Positions 1-8,904 of a stretch of 64,000 nucleotides of DNA are shown one piece after another. Source of the DNA: JAENVU01 sp031362155 (lineage in GTDB: Bacteria; Actinomycetota; Acidimicrobiia; IMCC26256; JAENVU01); the NCBI GenBank assembly GCA_031362155.1, contig JANLRZ010000218.1:25872-89871 (forward strand), written 5' to 3'. Numbering within the stretch: the stretch's first letter is position 1; each line of letters opens with the position of its first letter. Under the pieces are notes generated by a model. It was not told where the DNA came from. It did no database searches and saw nothing but the letters and a program-made list of their open reading frames with translations. Both the position numbers and the translations under genes were made by a program.

Positions 1-116
1 CTTCCGCTCCACTCTTCTGTCCATTCCACCCTGAATTTCTTGGCTTCGAGCGCCTGCTGCACGGTGGCCTTGACGCGAGCGGGATCACCGGTCAGTTGGA
101 TCTCGAAGTACTCCAT
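1..116 (-). CDS. Small hypothetical protein, 3' end outside window
   Basis: An ATG at 116 on the minus strand opens a frame that runs off the left edge; 38 codons are visible. The protein begins MEYFEIQLTGDP and continues with a charged helical-looking stretch. I recognise no family. It is divergent from the glycosylase gene, with 64 bases between the two starts. Codon use looks like the neighbours, with G/C at most third positions. The reading rests on an open frame with a good start only, so confidence is moderate. Confidence 0.5.
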   Translation of the reverse strand, partial: MEYFEIQLTGDPARVKATVQQALEAKKFRVEWTEEWSG

Positions 117-180
117 TGCCGGCTCCGTTCGGGCTGCCCCGGGCGACCCGGAAGGTGTCGCGGTGCGCCATGCTGGGTGA

Positions 181-873
181 GTGAAGCCACCGACGCTAGA
201 AGCCCTCGCCCGCGAGATCGCGGACTGCCGGGCGTGTCCGAGGCTCGTGGCGTGGCGGGAACAGGTCGCGGTCGACAAGCGGGCGTCGTTCCGCGATGAG
301 CAGTATTGGGGCCGACCCGTGCCGGGGTTCGGCGATCCCGATGCCCGGGTGTTGGTGGCGGGACTCGCGCCCGCCGCCCACGGTGCGAACCGCACGGGAC
401 GAGTCTTCACGGGTGATCGGTCGGGCGATTGGTTGTACGCGTCGATGTATCGGAACGGGTTCGCGAATCAGCCGACCTCCGTGAGCGCCGACGACGGCCT
501 GGTGTTGCACGGCGCCTACGTCACGGCCGCGGTGCGATGCGCGCCGCCGGCGAATCAGCCGACGCCCGACGAGCGGGATCGCTGCCTGCCCTTCTTCGTA
601 CGGGAACTGGAACTCCTGCCCGAGGTCCGGGTGATCGTCGCGCTCGGCGCATTCGCCTACCAGGCCGTTTGGACCACGCTCGCGTCGGCCGACGTCTCGT
701 TGCCCCGGCCGCGTCCGCGGTTCACTCATGGTCTCGAAGTGGTCACCGAGCGAGCAACCATCGTGGGCTGTTTTCACCCGAGTCAGCAGAACACGTTTAC
801 CGGCAAGCTGACCGAACCGATGATCGACGGTGTCTTCGCCCGGGCGCGGGTGCTCAGCGAACCAAGCGAATGA
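181..873 (+). CDS. Uracil-DNA glycosylase, family 5 (UdgB-like)
   Basis: This 230-residue protein probably removes uracil, and as known for the family also hypoxanthine and other deaminated bases, from DNA in base-excision repair. Motif A (GLAPAAHGANRTGR, about residues 61-74) and motif B (HPSQQNTFTGKL near residue 199) are the family 5 signatures; motif A lacks the Asp/Asn water-activating residue of family 1 enzymes, as is normal here. An N-terminal CRACPRL motif plus two later Cys fit the [4Fe-4S] cluster of family 4/5 enzymes. The start is GTG at 181, which places the first Cys pair at the usual distance from the N-terminus. Its 3' end overlaps the convergent permease gene by 20 bases. 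Confidence 0.93.
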   Translation: MKPPTLEALAREIADCRACPRLVAWREQVAVDKRASFRDEQYWGRPVPGFGDPDARVLVAGLAPAAHGANRTGRVFTGDRSGDWLYASMYRNGFANQPTSVSADDGLVLHGAYVTAAVRCAPPANQPTPDERDRCLPFFVRELELLPEVRVIVALGAFAYQAVWTTLASADVSLPRPRPRFTHGLEVVTERATIVGCFHPSQQNTFTGKLTEPMIDGVFARARVLSEPSE

Positions 874-1642
874 GTTCGACGGTTCCGTAGATGATCGCGA
901 TGGTGCCGAGCACGCTCGCGACCACGAGTCGTAGCGTGCGGTCGTTGGTTTTGATCGCGAGGTGCGCGCCGACCCGCGCCCCGGGGATGGCGGTGGCCAT
1001 CAACGGCAGCGCGTAGAACCAGTTCACGTTGCCGAGGAGTTGGTGGGTGAGGGTGCCGGGAATCGCGATGAGACCGACGCACGCGAGCGACGTGCCGATC
1101 GCCGATTTGAGGGGCAGGCCCACAATGCCGGTGAAGGCCGGCACCATGAGAATCCCGCCGCCGACACCAAGGAAGCCGGACAGCAACCCGGCGAGGATAC
1201 CGATGCCGACGAGTCGGGTGAGGCGCAGGTCGAGGTGCGGTTCGCCATCGCTCGTGGTGCGTTGGGGCGCGCGGCCCATCGCGGCGGTGCGATAGGCCGT
1301 GAAGGCCATGAGTCCGGCGGTGAGGATCATCTGCACGTGGCCCCGGCCGGGGATCACGTCGGAGGCGATCGCGCCGAGGGCGGCGCAGGCGGCCCCGGCG
1401 AGGCCGGTCCCGAACACCACCCGGCGGACGACCAGACCGTCGCGCTGATACCGCAGCGTGCCCGAGATCGACGACGGAATGATCGAGGGCAACGTGCTGC
1501 CCACGGCTTGGAGGGGTGTGGCACCGAGCAGCAGGATCGCCGGGGTCGAGATCACCGCGCCGCCCACACCGAACACGCCTGACAGCACGCCGGTGAAGAA
1601 CCCCGCCACGAGGACCAGGACGACGGTGACCAGGTCCGACAT
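854..1642 (-). CDS. TauE/SafE family sulfite/organosulfonate exporter-like permease
   Basis: This 262-residue polytopic membrane protein has the internal duplication of the TauE/SafE (DUF81) family. Two related glycine-rich segments, SGVFGVGGAVISTP near the N-terminus and SGFLGVGGGILMVP in the middle, each open a four-helix half. Family members move sulfite, sulfoacetate or other small anions, but the substrate cannot be read from sequence. The ATG at 1642 begins directly at the first membrane helix; the open frame extends further upstream but that part is not hydrophobic and overlaps dapA. The start lies 42 bases from the divergent dapA start, so the two promoters must share a very short region. 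Confidence 0.9.
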   Translation of the reverse strand: MSDLVTVVLVLVAGFFTGVLSGVFGVGGAVISTPAILLLGATPLQAVGSTLPSIIPSSISGTLRYQRDGLVVRRVVFGTGLAGAACAALGAIASDVIPGRGHVQMILTAGLMAFTAYRTAAMGRAPQRTTSDGEPHLDLRLTRLVGIGILAGLLSGFLGVGGGILMVPAFTGIVGLPLKSAIGTSLACVGLIAIPGTLTHQLLGNVNWFYALPLMATAIPGARVGAHLAIKTNDRTLRLVVASVLGTIAIIYGTVELIRLVR

Positions 1643-1684
1643 TGCTCGGGAGGTTAGGGCAGGCCCGCGTATACCCTGGGTTCC

Positions 1685-2578
1685 ATGACCTCTGCGCTGG
1701 CGCTCCACGGGGTGTATCTCCCGCTCATCACGCCCTTCGCGGCCGACGGGTCGGTGGCCCTCGACGCGGTCACCACCCTCTGCCACGAGTATCTCGACGC
1801 CGGTGCCACCGGCATCGTGCCCCTCGGGACCACCGGTGAAAGTTCGGCATTGACCGCCGACGAGAAGCGGGCGGTTGTCGCCGCGTGTTCCACGGTCTGC
1901 GTCGAGCGCAACGCCCAACTCATCGTGGGGGCCGGCACCAATGCGACCGCGACCACCATCGCCGCGGTCCAGGACCTGGCCGGCACTCCGGGGTTGTCGG
2001 GCGTGCTCATCGTCGTGCCGTATTACGTGCGGCCATCCGAAGCCGGCATCGTGGCGCACTTCAAGGCGGTGGCCGACGCCTCACCCGTCCCGGTCGTGCT
2101 CTACAACGTCGCGTTTCGCACCGGTCGCCACCTCTCGGCCGCGGGCGTGCTCGACGCCGCTGTGCATCCCAACATCGTCGGGATCAAGCAGGCCACCGGC
2201 CTCGAAGTCGACACGCTCGAGTTGTTGCGCGACGCGCCGGCCGACTTTGCGGTGCTCGGCGGCGAGGACGCCTTCCTGTTCCCGCTCATGCTCATGGGCG
2301 CGTCCGGCACGATCTGTGCGTCTGCGCATGTGCTCACCGAACAGTTCGTGTCGATGATCGAATGCGGAATCGTCGGCAAGGTCGACGAAGGCCGAGCCCA
2401 TGCCGAGGCACTGCTTTCCGTCGTGCAGGCATGTTTCGCCGAACCCAACCCCGCGGTGTTCAAGGGTGTCCTGCACGCCCAAGGTCGGATCCCGACGCCC
2501 GACGTCCGGATGCCGCTCACCAATGCGTCGCAAGCCGCGATCGACGCCGCCCTCGCCGCCATCTCCGCCGCGCGATAA
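1685..2578 (+). CDS. dapA: 4-hydroxy-tetrahydrodipicolinate synthase (DHDPS family)
   Basis: This 297-residue cytosolic class I aldolase is expected to condense pyruvate with aspartate semialdehyde, the first committed step to diaminopimelate and lysine. It has the GTTGES substrate loop at residues 48-53, the catalytic Tyr140 in YNVAFRTG and the Schiff-base Lys168 in GIKQATG. The Arg of the YNVPxRT signature, which binds the aspartate-semialdehyde carboxylate in true DapA, is present (R145). The usual Pro is Ala. lysA lies about 32 kb away in the same window, so the lysine genes are dispersed. A related aldolase such as an N-acetylneuraminate lyase is less likely because of that Arg. Confidence 0.9.
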   Translation: MTSALALHGVYLPLITPFAADGSVALDAVTTLCHEYLDAGATGIVPLGTTGESSALTADEKRAVVAACSTVCVERNAQLIVGAGTNATATTIAAVQDLAGTPGLSGVLIVVPYYVRPSEAGIVAHFKAVADASPVPVVLYNVAFRTGRHLSAAGVLDAAVHPNIVGIKQATGLEVDTLELLRDAPADFAVLGGEDAFLFPLMLMGASGTICASAHVLTEQFVSMIECGIVGKVDEGRAHAEALLSVVQACFAEPNPAVFKGVLHAQGRIPTPDVRMPLTNASQAAIDAALAAISAAR

Positions 2579-2599
2579 CCGCAGTTCCCCCCTCCACCG

Positions 2600-2651
2600 C
2601 GACTTTTTGTCTCCAGGGTTGGGTTTCGACCCACGCGCAGACAAAAAGTCG
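2600..2651. terminator. Long hairpin with 13-bp perfect stem after dapA
   Basis: The arms CGACTTTTTGTCT (2600-2612) and AGACAAAAAGTCG (2639-2651) are exactly complementary. Inside, TGGGT (2620-2624) pairs with ACCCA (2629-2633) around a TTCG tetraloop, one of the most stable RNA loops. The hairpin starts 22 bases after the dapA stop and contains five T on one arm and five A on the other. It could act as a terminator in either direction or be a dispersed palindromic element. No T-run follows the stem, so classical intrinsic termination is not assured. Confidence 0.6.
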
Positions 2652-2767
2652 GGGTGGCGCGTCACGAGCCGCGCTCGGGTCCCGAGTCGGAGATCGTCGT
2701 GGAGACCCTCGCCGGAATCCGGGCCCGGGCGGCGAGAGTGACCGCGTCTGGCTAGCCCCGGCCCGCA

Positions 2768-2879
2768 CCGTTTGGCACATGGTGGCGCGCTCACGACCAC
2801 GAGCCGCCAATCGTCGGAACCCACCGCGACCGTTTGGCGCATGGTGGCGCGCTGAGGACCACCAGCCGCCAATCGTCGG
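2768..2879. repeat. Two 50-bp direct repeats, period 62
   Basis: Copy 1 is 2768-2817 and copy 2 is 2830-2879. Both begin CCGTTTGGC and end CCGCCAATCGTCGG, with a handful of substitutions between them. The repeat is outside any gene and upstream of the cyclase start at 2963. It could be a small dispersed element or a regulator binding array. Confidence 0.75.
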
Positions 2880-2880
2880 G

Positions 2881-2904
2881 TTGTCGGGTTGTCGGGTTGT
2901 CGGG
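2881..2904. repeat. Three tandem copies of TTGTCGGG
   Basis: An 8-base unit is repeated three times without change, immediately after the second 50-bp repeat, whose last bases (TCGTCGGG) are nearly a fourth copy. It lies 58 bases before the cyclase start. Confidence 0.8.
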
Positions 2905-2962
2905 GGCGAATGCGACGCGGCGCGTGATCGGCCGACCGCGTCGCGTGCGAGACTCTGGCGCG

Positions 2963-5900
2963 ATGGCTGAAGCTCGGGTTCGGAACGATCGGTTCGCTCC
3001 GTACCTTCCGCGTCTGGTGACGGATTGGCTCCGGCAGGATCCCGACACCTTGGCCCGGGCGCTCGACGGCAGCGTGGTGTTCATCGACATCTCGGGTTTC
3101 ACCAAACTTTCCGAAGGCCTTGCTCGCCAAGGCAATATCGGGGCCGAAGAGCTGGCCGCGACGATCGGTTCGACGTTCACCGATCTCCTCGCGGTGGCCT
3201 ACGAGCATGGTGGGCGCCTCCTGAAGTTCGGTGGGGACGCGCTGCTGCTGCTGTTCGTTGGCGACGACCACGCCGCTCGGGCCGCGTACTCGGCGGTGGG
3301 AATGCGCCGGTCGCTTCGTGAACGCGGCGAGCTGAGCGTCCTCGGCCAGAAGGTGCGCCTGCGGATGTCGATCGGCGCGCATACGGGAACGTTCCACTTC
3401 TTCCTGGTCGGCGAATCCCATCGGGAGCTGGTGGTGACCGGGCCCGGTACGAGCGATACGGCCGCGCTCGAAGGTGCCGCCGACGCGGGGGAGATTCTCA
3501 TCAGCCCGACGATGGCACGCGAGTTCCGTGCCTCGATCCTGGGCCGCGCGAAGCCGCCGGGGATGTTGCTGCGGCGCGCGCCGACGCTGGCGGCGGAGCC
3601 GACTGGTTACGAGGTGACCCCCACCCCCGAAGACGTCGATCTCACGACCTGCATCCCGCTGGGACTGCGCGAGTCCCTGCTGGAGAACCGCGGGCCTGAG
3701 CACCGGCGAGCGACCATTGCCTTCATTCACTTCGACGGAACCGACGCCCTGATCCGAGATCTTCCCCTCGAGGAGGTCGGCCAGGCGCTCGACCAACTCG
3801 TCTCGATCGTGCAACGAGCCGTGGACCACCACGATGTGACGTTCCTGGCCAGCGATGTCGACCGCGACGGAGGCAAGTTCATCCTGGCCGCCGGTGTGCC
3901 GACCAGCTCCGGCGACGACGAGCGCAACATGCTGTTGGCGCTCCGCGAGATCGTCGATGCCGCGCCGCGGATTCCGATTCGCATCGGCGTGAATCGCGGC
4001 CCGGTGTTCGCCGGGGACGTCGGGCCGCCGTACCGGCGGACCTACACCGTGATGGGTGATGCCGTGAACCTGGCCGCCCGACTCATGGCGCACGCGAGCC
4101 CGGGCGAGATTCTCGCAACCCACGACGTCCTCGACCGGTCGCCCACCGCCTTCTCACTCGATGCCGTCGAGCCGTTCTTCGTGAAGGGCAAGTCCCGGCC
4201 GGTCGAGGCGTGGCGGGTCGGGCCGGTGGCGGGCGCGAGAACCGACACGACGACGCTCCGCCTCCCCTTCGTCGGGCGGGTCGACGAATTGAAACTGCTG
4301 CAAGAGGCGCGGGCGGCGGTCGTCTCCGGGACGGGCCGCTTCGTCGAGATCGTCGGAGCGGCCGGGATGGGCAAGTCGCGGCTGATCGATGAGCTGCGGG
4401 CCACCTGCACCGATCTGATCGTGCGCGGTACCCGCTGTGAGCTCTACGAGTCGACGACGCCGTATTCGCCATGGCGGGTCATCGTGCGAGAACTCGTGGG
4501 GTTGGATCCCGTGCAGCGCGAGCCGACCGACGCCGACCAGCTGATGGAGGTGGTGCGATCGACGGCTCCCGACCTCGAGCCGTGGGCCCCCTTGCTTGCC
4601 CCCTTGGTCGACGTTCGAATAGACGAAACGCCCGAGACCTCACGACTCGAGGGCCAGTTCCGCACTGCGAAGACGGCCGACGTGGTTCGCGGCCTCGCCC
4701 AGCGAATTCTGGCCGGCCCGGTGGTGCTCGTCCTCGAGGACATACAGTGGATGGACGACGCTTCCCACGCACTGTTGAAGGCGGTCACCACCGAGATCGA
4801 GTCCGTGCCATGGCTCGTCATCACCTCGCGGCGCAACGGCAGGCCCGACGGAGCGGAGGAAAGTGGCGCGGCGGTCACCCTCACTCTGGGGCCGTTGCAC
4901 CCCGACGAGGCGGTCGCGTTGGTGAACGGCGCGACCGCGGATGCCCCGATCTCGTCCCAGGACGTCGAGTTGCTCGCGGAGCGTTCGACCGGGAACCCGC
5001 TGTTCCTCACCGAGCTCGTGGCCGCGGCGCGCTCAGCCGGCGGGGTACTGGCCCTCCCGGACTCGGTCGAGGCGTTGGTGGCGGCGAGCATCGACCGACT
5101 CCCACCGCAGGACCGCGATTTGCTCCGCCGGGTGGCGGTGCTGGGCCGATCGTTCCCCGCGGACCTGCTCGATGCGGTGCTCGATCCCGATGAACTCGAC
5201 GGCTCGGCGTGGTCGCGCGTGAGTGAGCACTTGATCCGTGAGCCTTCGCGGCTCACCTTCGAGCACGCGATCGTGCGTGATTCGGCCTACGAGGGACTCG
5301 CGTACCGGTCGCGGAAAGAGTTGCACGCGAAGGTCGCCGACGCGATCCGGCGCGACGCCGACGCGAACGGCGACGATGCCTCCGAGCTTCTCGGGCTCCA
5401 CTACTTCCGCGCGGAACGCTTCGAGGAAGCGTTCGAGTACTCGCGCTCCGCCGCCGAGCAAGCTCGGGAGATCTTCGCGGATCACGAAGCTGCAGAGCTC
5501 TACGAGCGGGCGCTCGACGCCGCGCGTCGACTCGATTCCGTGTCGTCGCTGGTGCAGGGCCAGCTGCGGGAGAGCCTGGGCGACGTCCGGCACCGGTCCG
5601 GACGGTTCGCCGAGGCCGAGGTGGCCTTCCGCTCCGCACGCCGGTACGTGACCGAGGATCCCGTCGCACAGGCTCGGCTCCAGCTGAAGCGGGCATGGAT
5701 CAAGGGTTGGCTCGACCGCTATTCGGAAGCGTTGCGGGCCATCACCCGAGGGCTTCGCCTCCTCGAGCACTCGACGAGCGATGAGGCACTCCGCCAGCGT
5801 GCGCAACTGCTGGCCTGGTACAGCCAGTTCTGTCTTTCCGGTGGCGCGCTCGGCCGCGCCATTCGTTGGAGCGAGCAGGCGATTGCCGCGGCGGAGGCCG

Positions 5901-6769
5901 CGCACGACACGGAGTCACTCGCACACGCGTTCAAAGTCCTGGGTTGGGTGCAGCTGGACCGGGGCGATCTCGAGACGACCGCGACTCTGGAGCGAGCACT
6001 CATGCTCTACGAGGAACTCGACGACCGGCCGGGCCAGGCGAGCGTGCTGAACCTGATGGGGGGATTCGCGTACTGGCGCGGCGAGTGGGACGAGGCCCTG
6101 GACTTCTACGAGCAGGCCCGGGCGTTGGCGCGCCAGACCGGCAACACGGTGCTGGGCGCATTCTGCACGACCAATATCGGCGAGATCGCGCTGGATCGCG
6201 GCCAACTCGATGCCGCGACCGCGTTGTTCCAGGATGCGGCGCGGGTGTGGCGGGTCGCCGGCGACCGGCCCGGCCTGGCGTTTGCGACGTTGCTGCTCGG
6301 CCGAGCACGTGGCGGGTCCGGGTACTTCGCCGAGGCCCGCCAGCTCCTCGAACAGGCGCGGGATGAGGCGCTCGGCGTGGGCTCGCAGGTGGACGCGTTG
6401 GAGGCGAATGCCCGGCTCGCTGAGTGCCGGCTCGCCGAAGGAGAGATTGCCGATGCACTCGCGATTGCCGATGCCGCGCTCACCGACGCGGCCTCGCTGG
6501 GTGGCGTCGCCGCCCAGACGCCGCTTCTCCTCCGAGTCAGGGGTCTGGCCCTGGCTTCCCTGGACCGGCGTGACGAGGCGCGGGTCGCGCTCGAGGCGAG
6601 CCTGTCGGCCGCCCGGGCGCGTCACGCGGGTTACGAAATCGCGTTGACCGTGGGTGCCTTGGCCGCGCTCAGTTCCGATGCGGCCGAGCGACGCGCGCTC
6701 GCCGCGGAGAGCCAGGAGATCCTGGCCCGGCTCGGCGTGGTGACCGAGCCGGGTCCTACCGCTCGCTGA
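2963..6769 (+). CDS. Double class III nucleotidyl cyclase with AAA ATPase and TPR region (soluble adenylyl cyclase-like)
   Basis: This 1268-residue cytosolic protein has two class III cyclase domains (about residues 35-220 and 250-400), an AAA-type ATPase (Walker A GAAGMGKS with K471; Walker B VLVLEDIQW) and a long helical TPR-like C-terminal half. The order matches mammalian soluble adenylyl cyclase and bacterial relatives. Domain 1 keeps both metal Asp (D42 in FIDISGF, D92 in KFGGD) but has lost the Asn/Arg motif. Domain 2 has His256 in place of the first Asp and GGK in place of GGD, but keeps the transition-state pair N369 and R373 (VNLAAR). One composite site is therefore expected. The open frame starts earlier at 2834, but ATG 2963 fits the domain boundary and the repeats end before it. 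Whether ATP or GTP is the substrate is not clear. Confidence 0.88.
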   Translation: MAEARVRNDRFAPYLPRLVTDWLRQDPDTLARALDGSVVFIDISGFTKLSEGLARQGNIGAEELAATIGSTFTDLLAVAYEHGGRLLKFGGDALLLLFVGDDHAARAAYSAVGMRRSLRERGELSVLGQKVRLRMSIGAHTGTFHFFLVGESHRELVVTGPGTSDTAALEGAADAGEILISPTMAREFRASILGRAKPPGMLLRRAPTLAAEPTGYEVTPTPEDVDLTTCIPLGLRESLLENRGPEHRRATIAFIHFDGTDALIRDLPLEEVGQALDQLVSIVQRAVDHHDVTFLASDVDRDGGKFILAAGVPTSSGDDERNMLLALREIVDAAPRIPIRIGVNRGPVFAGDVGPPYRRTYTVMGDAVNLAARLMAHASPGEILATHDVLDRSPTAFSLDAVEPFFVKGKSRPVEAWRVGPVAGARTDTTTLRLPFVGRVDELKLLQEARAAVVSGTGRFVEIVGAAGMGKSRLIDELRATCTDLIVRGTRCELYESTTPYSPWRVIVRELVGLDPVQREPTDADQLMEVVRSTAPDLEPWAPLLAPLVDVRIDETPETSRLEGQFRTAKTADVVRGLAQRILAGPVVLVLEDIQWMDDASHALLKAVTTEIESVPWLVITSRRNGRPDGAEESGAAVTLTLGPLHPDEAVALVNGATADAPISSQDVELLAERSTGNPLFLTELVAAARSAGGVLALPDSVEALVAASIDRLPPQDRDLLRRVAVLGRSFPADLLDAVLDPDELDGSAWSRVSEHLIREPSRLTFEHAIVRDSAYEGLAYRSRKELHAKVADAIRRDADANGDDASELLGLHYFRAERFEEAFEYSRSAAEQAREIFADHEAAELYERALDAARRLDSVSSLVQGQLRESLGDVRHRSGRFAEAEVAFRSARRYVTEDPVAQARLQLKRAWIKGWLDRYSEALRAITRGLRLLEHSTSDEALRQRAQLLAWYSQFCLSGGALGRAIRWSEQAIAAAEAAHDTESLAHAFKVLGWVQLDRGDLETTATLERALMLYEELDDRPGQASVLNLMGGFAYWRGEWDEALDFYEQARALARQTGNTVLGAFCTTNIGEIALDRGQLDAATALFQDAARVWRVAGDRPGLAFATLLLGRARGGSGYFAEARQLLEQARDEALGVGSQVDALEANARLAECRLAEGEIADALAIADAALTDAASLGGVAAQTPLLLRVRGLALASLDRRDEARVALEASLSAARARHAGYEIALTVGALAALSSDAAERRALAAESQEILARLGVVTEPGPTAR

Positions 6770-6784
6770 GCGCGATGTTGCGGG

Positions 6785-8791
6785 TCAGCGGAATCGTGGA
6801 TCGTCGTGGCCGAAGACCTGCCACGTCGTTACCAGGTCGCCGCTGCTGTTGGGCCTCGTGTCGGCCCCGGCGATGCACCACTTCTCCAACCCGGGAAGTG
6901 TTGCCGACGTGACGTTGTCGTTGCCATCGAACTGCGGGTTGATGCACCACTGGACCGGTCGGAAGGTGTTGTTGCCCGTGGGGTCGTATTCGAGCAGGAG
7001 CGGGAACGGACCGACCGGCGCCGTGGTGCTCCCGAAGGAGACGTAGCCCCGGTAATCGACGGCGGCGGCGCCACTCGGCTGGAACAGGATCGTGCCGTTC
7101 GCCGAAGACGCAGCGAGTGCATAGCGCTTGCAGTTGAACGTATCGTCGAGGCGGGTGAACGACCCGGTCACGGCGCCGTCAGTGGCAGTGACGGTTTCGT
7201 TGCTGCAAATGACCCGATAGACGGTCAGGTTCACGGTTGCGGTATTCGAGTTGGCCTGGCCGTCGTTCGCCTTGTAGGTGAAGGATGCGGGCCCGAAATA
7301 GCCGGCGGGCGGGGTGAAGGCGATGGTTCCGTCGGGGTTCGCGACGGCAGTCGCAGTGCTCGGGCTGAGGTTCCCGATGCTCGTCGGCGTCAACGTGGGG
7401 CTGTCGATGTCGGTGTCGTTCCCGAGTACGACGACGTCGGTGGTTGCGTTCTGCGGGACTTCCGCGGTGTCGTCGTTGGCGACCGGCGGGTCGTTGACCG
7501 CCGCCACGCCGACGACGATCGTTGCCGATGAAGTGGTTTGGGCGCCGTTGTCATCGGTGGCTGTGCAGGTCAGGGTCACCGTGCCGTTGAAGTTGGCGGC
7601 GGGAGTGAAGTCGATCGTGCCGTCGCCATTGTCCTGCACCGTGCCACCCGCGGCGCCGGTGCAGCTTGCCGTCAACGAGGTGCTATCGACGTCGGTGGCG
7701 ATCGTGATCGTGACCTTCTGGTCTTCGTTGGTCGACGCGTTGCCGCTCTGGGCGACCGGCGCATCGTTGACCGGGGTCACGGTGATGTTCACCGTGGCGT
7801 TGGTACTCGCGATCCCGTCCGACGCGGCGTACGTGAACGAATCCGGACCGTTGTAGTTCAACGCCGGGGTGTAGGTGTACGCCCCGGTCCCTGCGAGCGC
7901 CAGCGTGCCGTGGCTCGGACCGGTGCCCAGCGTCGCAGTCAGGGGGTTGCCGTCGACGTCGGTGTCGTTCGTGAGGACGTTGCCCGATTTTGCCGTGTCC
8001 TCCGGAGTGGTCACGGTGTCATTGGTAGGGCTGGGGGGAGTGTTGGAGAGGTAGAACACGGTGTCGAACGCCGGGTTGTTGGCGAAGTCGGCGCTGCCCT
8101 CGAGTGACACGGTGCCGACCGTGGTGGTGAGGGTGAGGGTCGTGAAGTTGAACCCGGGCTGCACCGTCCATTCACAGTTGTCGTTCGGTCCACTGTTCGG
8201 TCCGGAGCTGTTCGGCGCCGCGCACGCGTCGGTCGTGTCGCCGGGGCTCGAACTCACGGTGTAGGGAACGGTGGTGTCGTAGCCGGGTTCGGCGGCCTGG
8301 GCCGCAGTGATCGACGTGCCGGTCAGGAGCGAGTAGTTCACGCTGGTCGAACCATTCGCCAACGTCAGCGTGACGTTGGCGTTGCCGGTCATCTCGAGGT
8401 CGAGGCGCACACCGCTGAACGAGCGCCCGGTCATGCTGGTGCCGGGCTTCAACGTCAGGCTCTCGGTCGTGTCGACCTGCGAGCAAGGTGTCCCGTTGCC
8501 GCCTTGGTTCGAGCGAACCCCCATCGAGTTGTCCGGTCCGAGGCCCGGCGCGGTCGATCCGTTCGACGCCAGGTCGATCAGAGGTTCGGCCGAGTTGATC
8601 CTGCACGAGTTCGAAGCGAGCGTGAGGTTCTGGGTCGTGCTCCCGTACTGGAAGTAGCGGCCGTCGCTTCCGAGGTGGAGACGCAGTTCGTTCGGCGCGG
8701 CGCCGCTGGTCGTGACCGCAACCATCACGCCCGCGGCCGTGGCCACCAGCATGAGCGCAGCCAGCACCCTGAATCGTTTCCCTGCAAACAC
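6785..8791 (-). CDS. Secreted tandem-95 (Ig/cadherin-like) repeat protein
   Basis: This 668-residue protein starts at GTG 8791 with GGGAGG five bases upstream. A signal peptide covers about residues 1-31 (hydrophobic core LAALMLVATAAGVMVAV). The region from about residue 256 to 525 holds three repeats of about 90 residues in tandem-95 style, each with an ED(T/Q) start, an NDTD-type turn, FTP/YTP and a closing VNDAPVA-like linker; such repeats usually bind calcium and occur in exported adhesins. The N-terminal and C-terminal parts are unassigned, and the last 140 residues contain four Cys that may form disulfides. Standing alone on the minus strand with its own promoter, it is probably a surface or released protein. 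Confidence 0.8.
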   Translation of the reverse strand: MFAGKRFRVLAALMLVATAAGVMVAVTTSGAAPNELRLHLGSDGRYFQYGSTTQNLTLASNSCRINSAEPLIDLASNGSTAPGLGPDNSMGVRSNQGGNGTPCSQVDTTESLTLKPGTSMTGRSFSGVRLDLEMTGNANVTLTLANGSTSVNYSLLTGTSITAAQAAEPGYDTTVPYTVSSSPGDTTDACAAPNSSGPNSGPNDNCEWTVQPGFNFTTLTLTTTVGTVSLEGSADFANNPAFDTVFYLSNTPPSPTNDTVTTPEDTAKSGNVLTNDTDVDGNPLTATLGTGPSHGTLALAGTGAYTYTPALNYNGPDSFTYAASDGIASTNATVNITVTPVNDAPVAQSGNASTNEDQKVTITIATDVDSTSLTASCTGAAGGTVQDNGDGTIDFTPAANFNGTVTLTCTATDDNGAQTTSSATIVVGVAAVNDPPVANDDTAEVPQNATTDVVVLGNDTDIDSPTLTPTSIGNLSPSTATAVANPDGTIAFTPPAGYFGPASFTYKANDGQANSNTATVNLTVYRVICSNETVTATDGAVTGSFTRLDDTFNCKRYALAASSANGTILFQPSGAAAVDYRGYVSFGSTTAPVGPFPLLLEYDPTGNNTFRPVQWCINPQFDGNDNVTSATLPGLEKWCIAGADTRPNSSGDLVTTWQVFGHDDPRFR

Positions 8792-8825
8792 GATTGCCTC
8801 CCGAATGCCCGGTGTGAGGGTCTCG

Positions 8826-8855
8826 ACCCTAGGCGTGATGTCCGACCCGGGTCAA
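8826..8855 (-). promoter_or_regulatory. Sigma-70-type promoter for the tandem-95 gene
   Basis: Read on the minus strand, TTGACC (8850-8855) and TAGGGT (8826-8831) are separated by 18 bases. Transcription would begin near 8819, giving a leader of about 28 bases before the GTG at 8791. The -10 box is weak, so this is a prediction only. Confidence 0.45.
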
Positions 8856-8904
8856 AGCGTAATAAACCCCGAATAGCGGGAATATCAGACATTGGCCAGG
8901 TGCT

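Larger units (their letters stand above)
2579..2962. other. Non-coding stretch rich in inverted and direct repeats
   Basis: No convincing gene lies in these 384 bases between dapA and the cyclase gene. They contain a long hairpin (2600-2651), a 50-base sequence present twice 62 bases apart (2768-2817 and 2830-2879), and three copies of an 8-base unit (2881-2904). Open frames crossing it have no ribosome binding sites and change composition with the repeats. The cyclase promoter must lie within or next to it. Confidence 0.6.

Noticed and set aside
2081..4123. A 680-codon minus-strand open frame over dapA and the cyclase
   Set aside because: It covers two recognised genes and the repeat block and has no domain; it is an antisense shadow.
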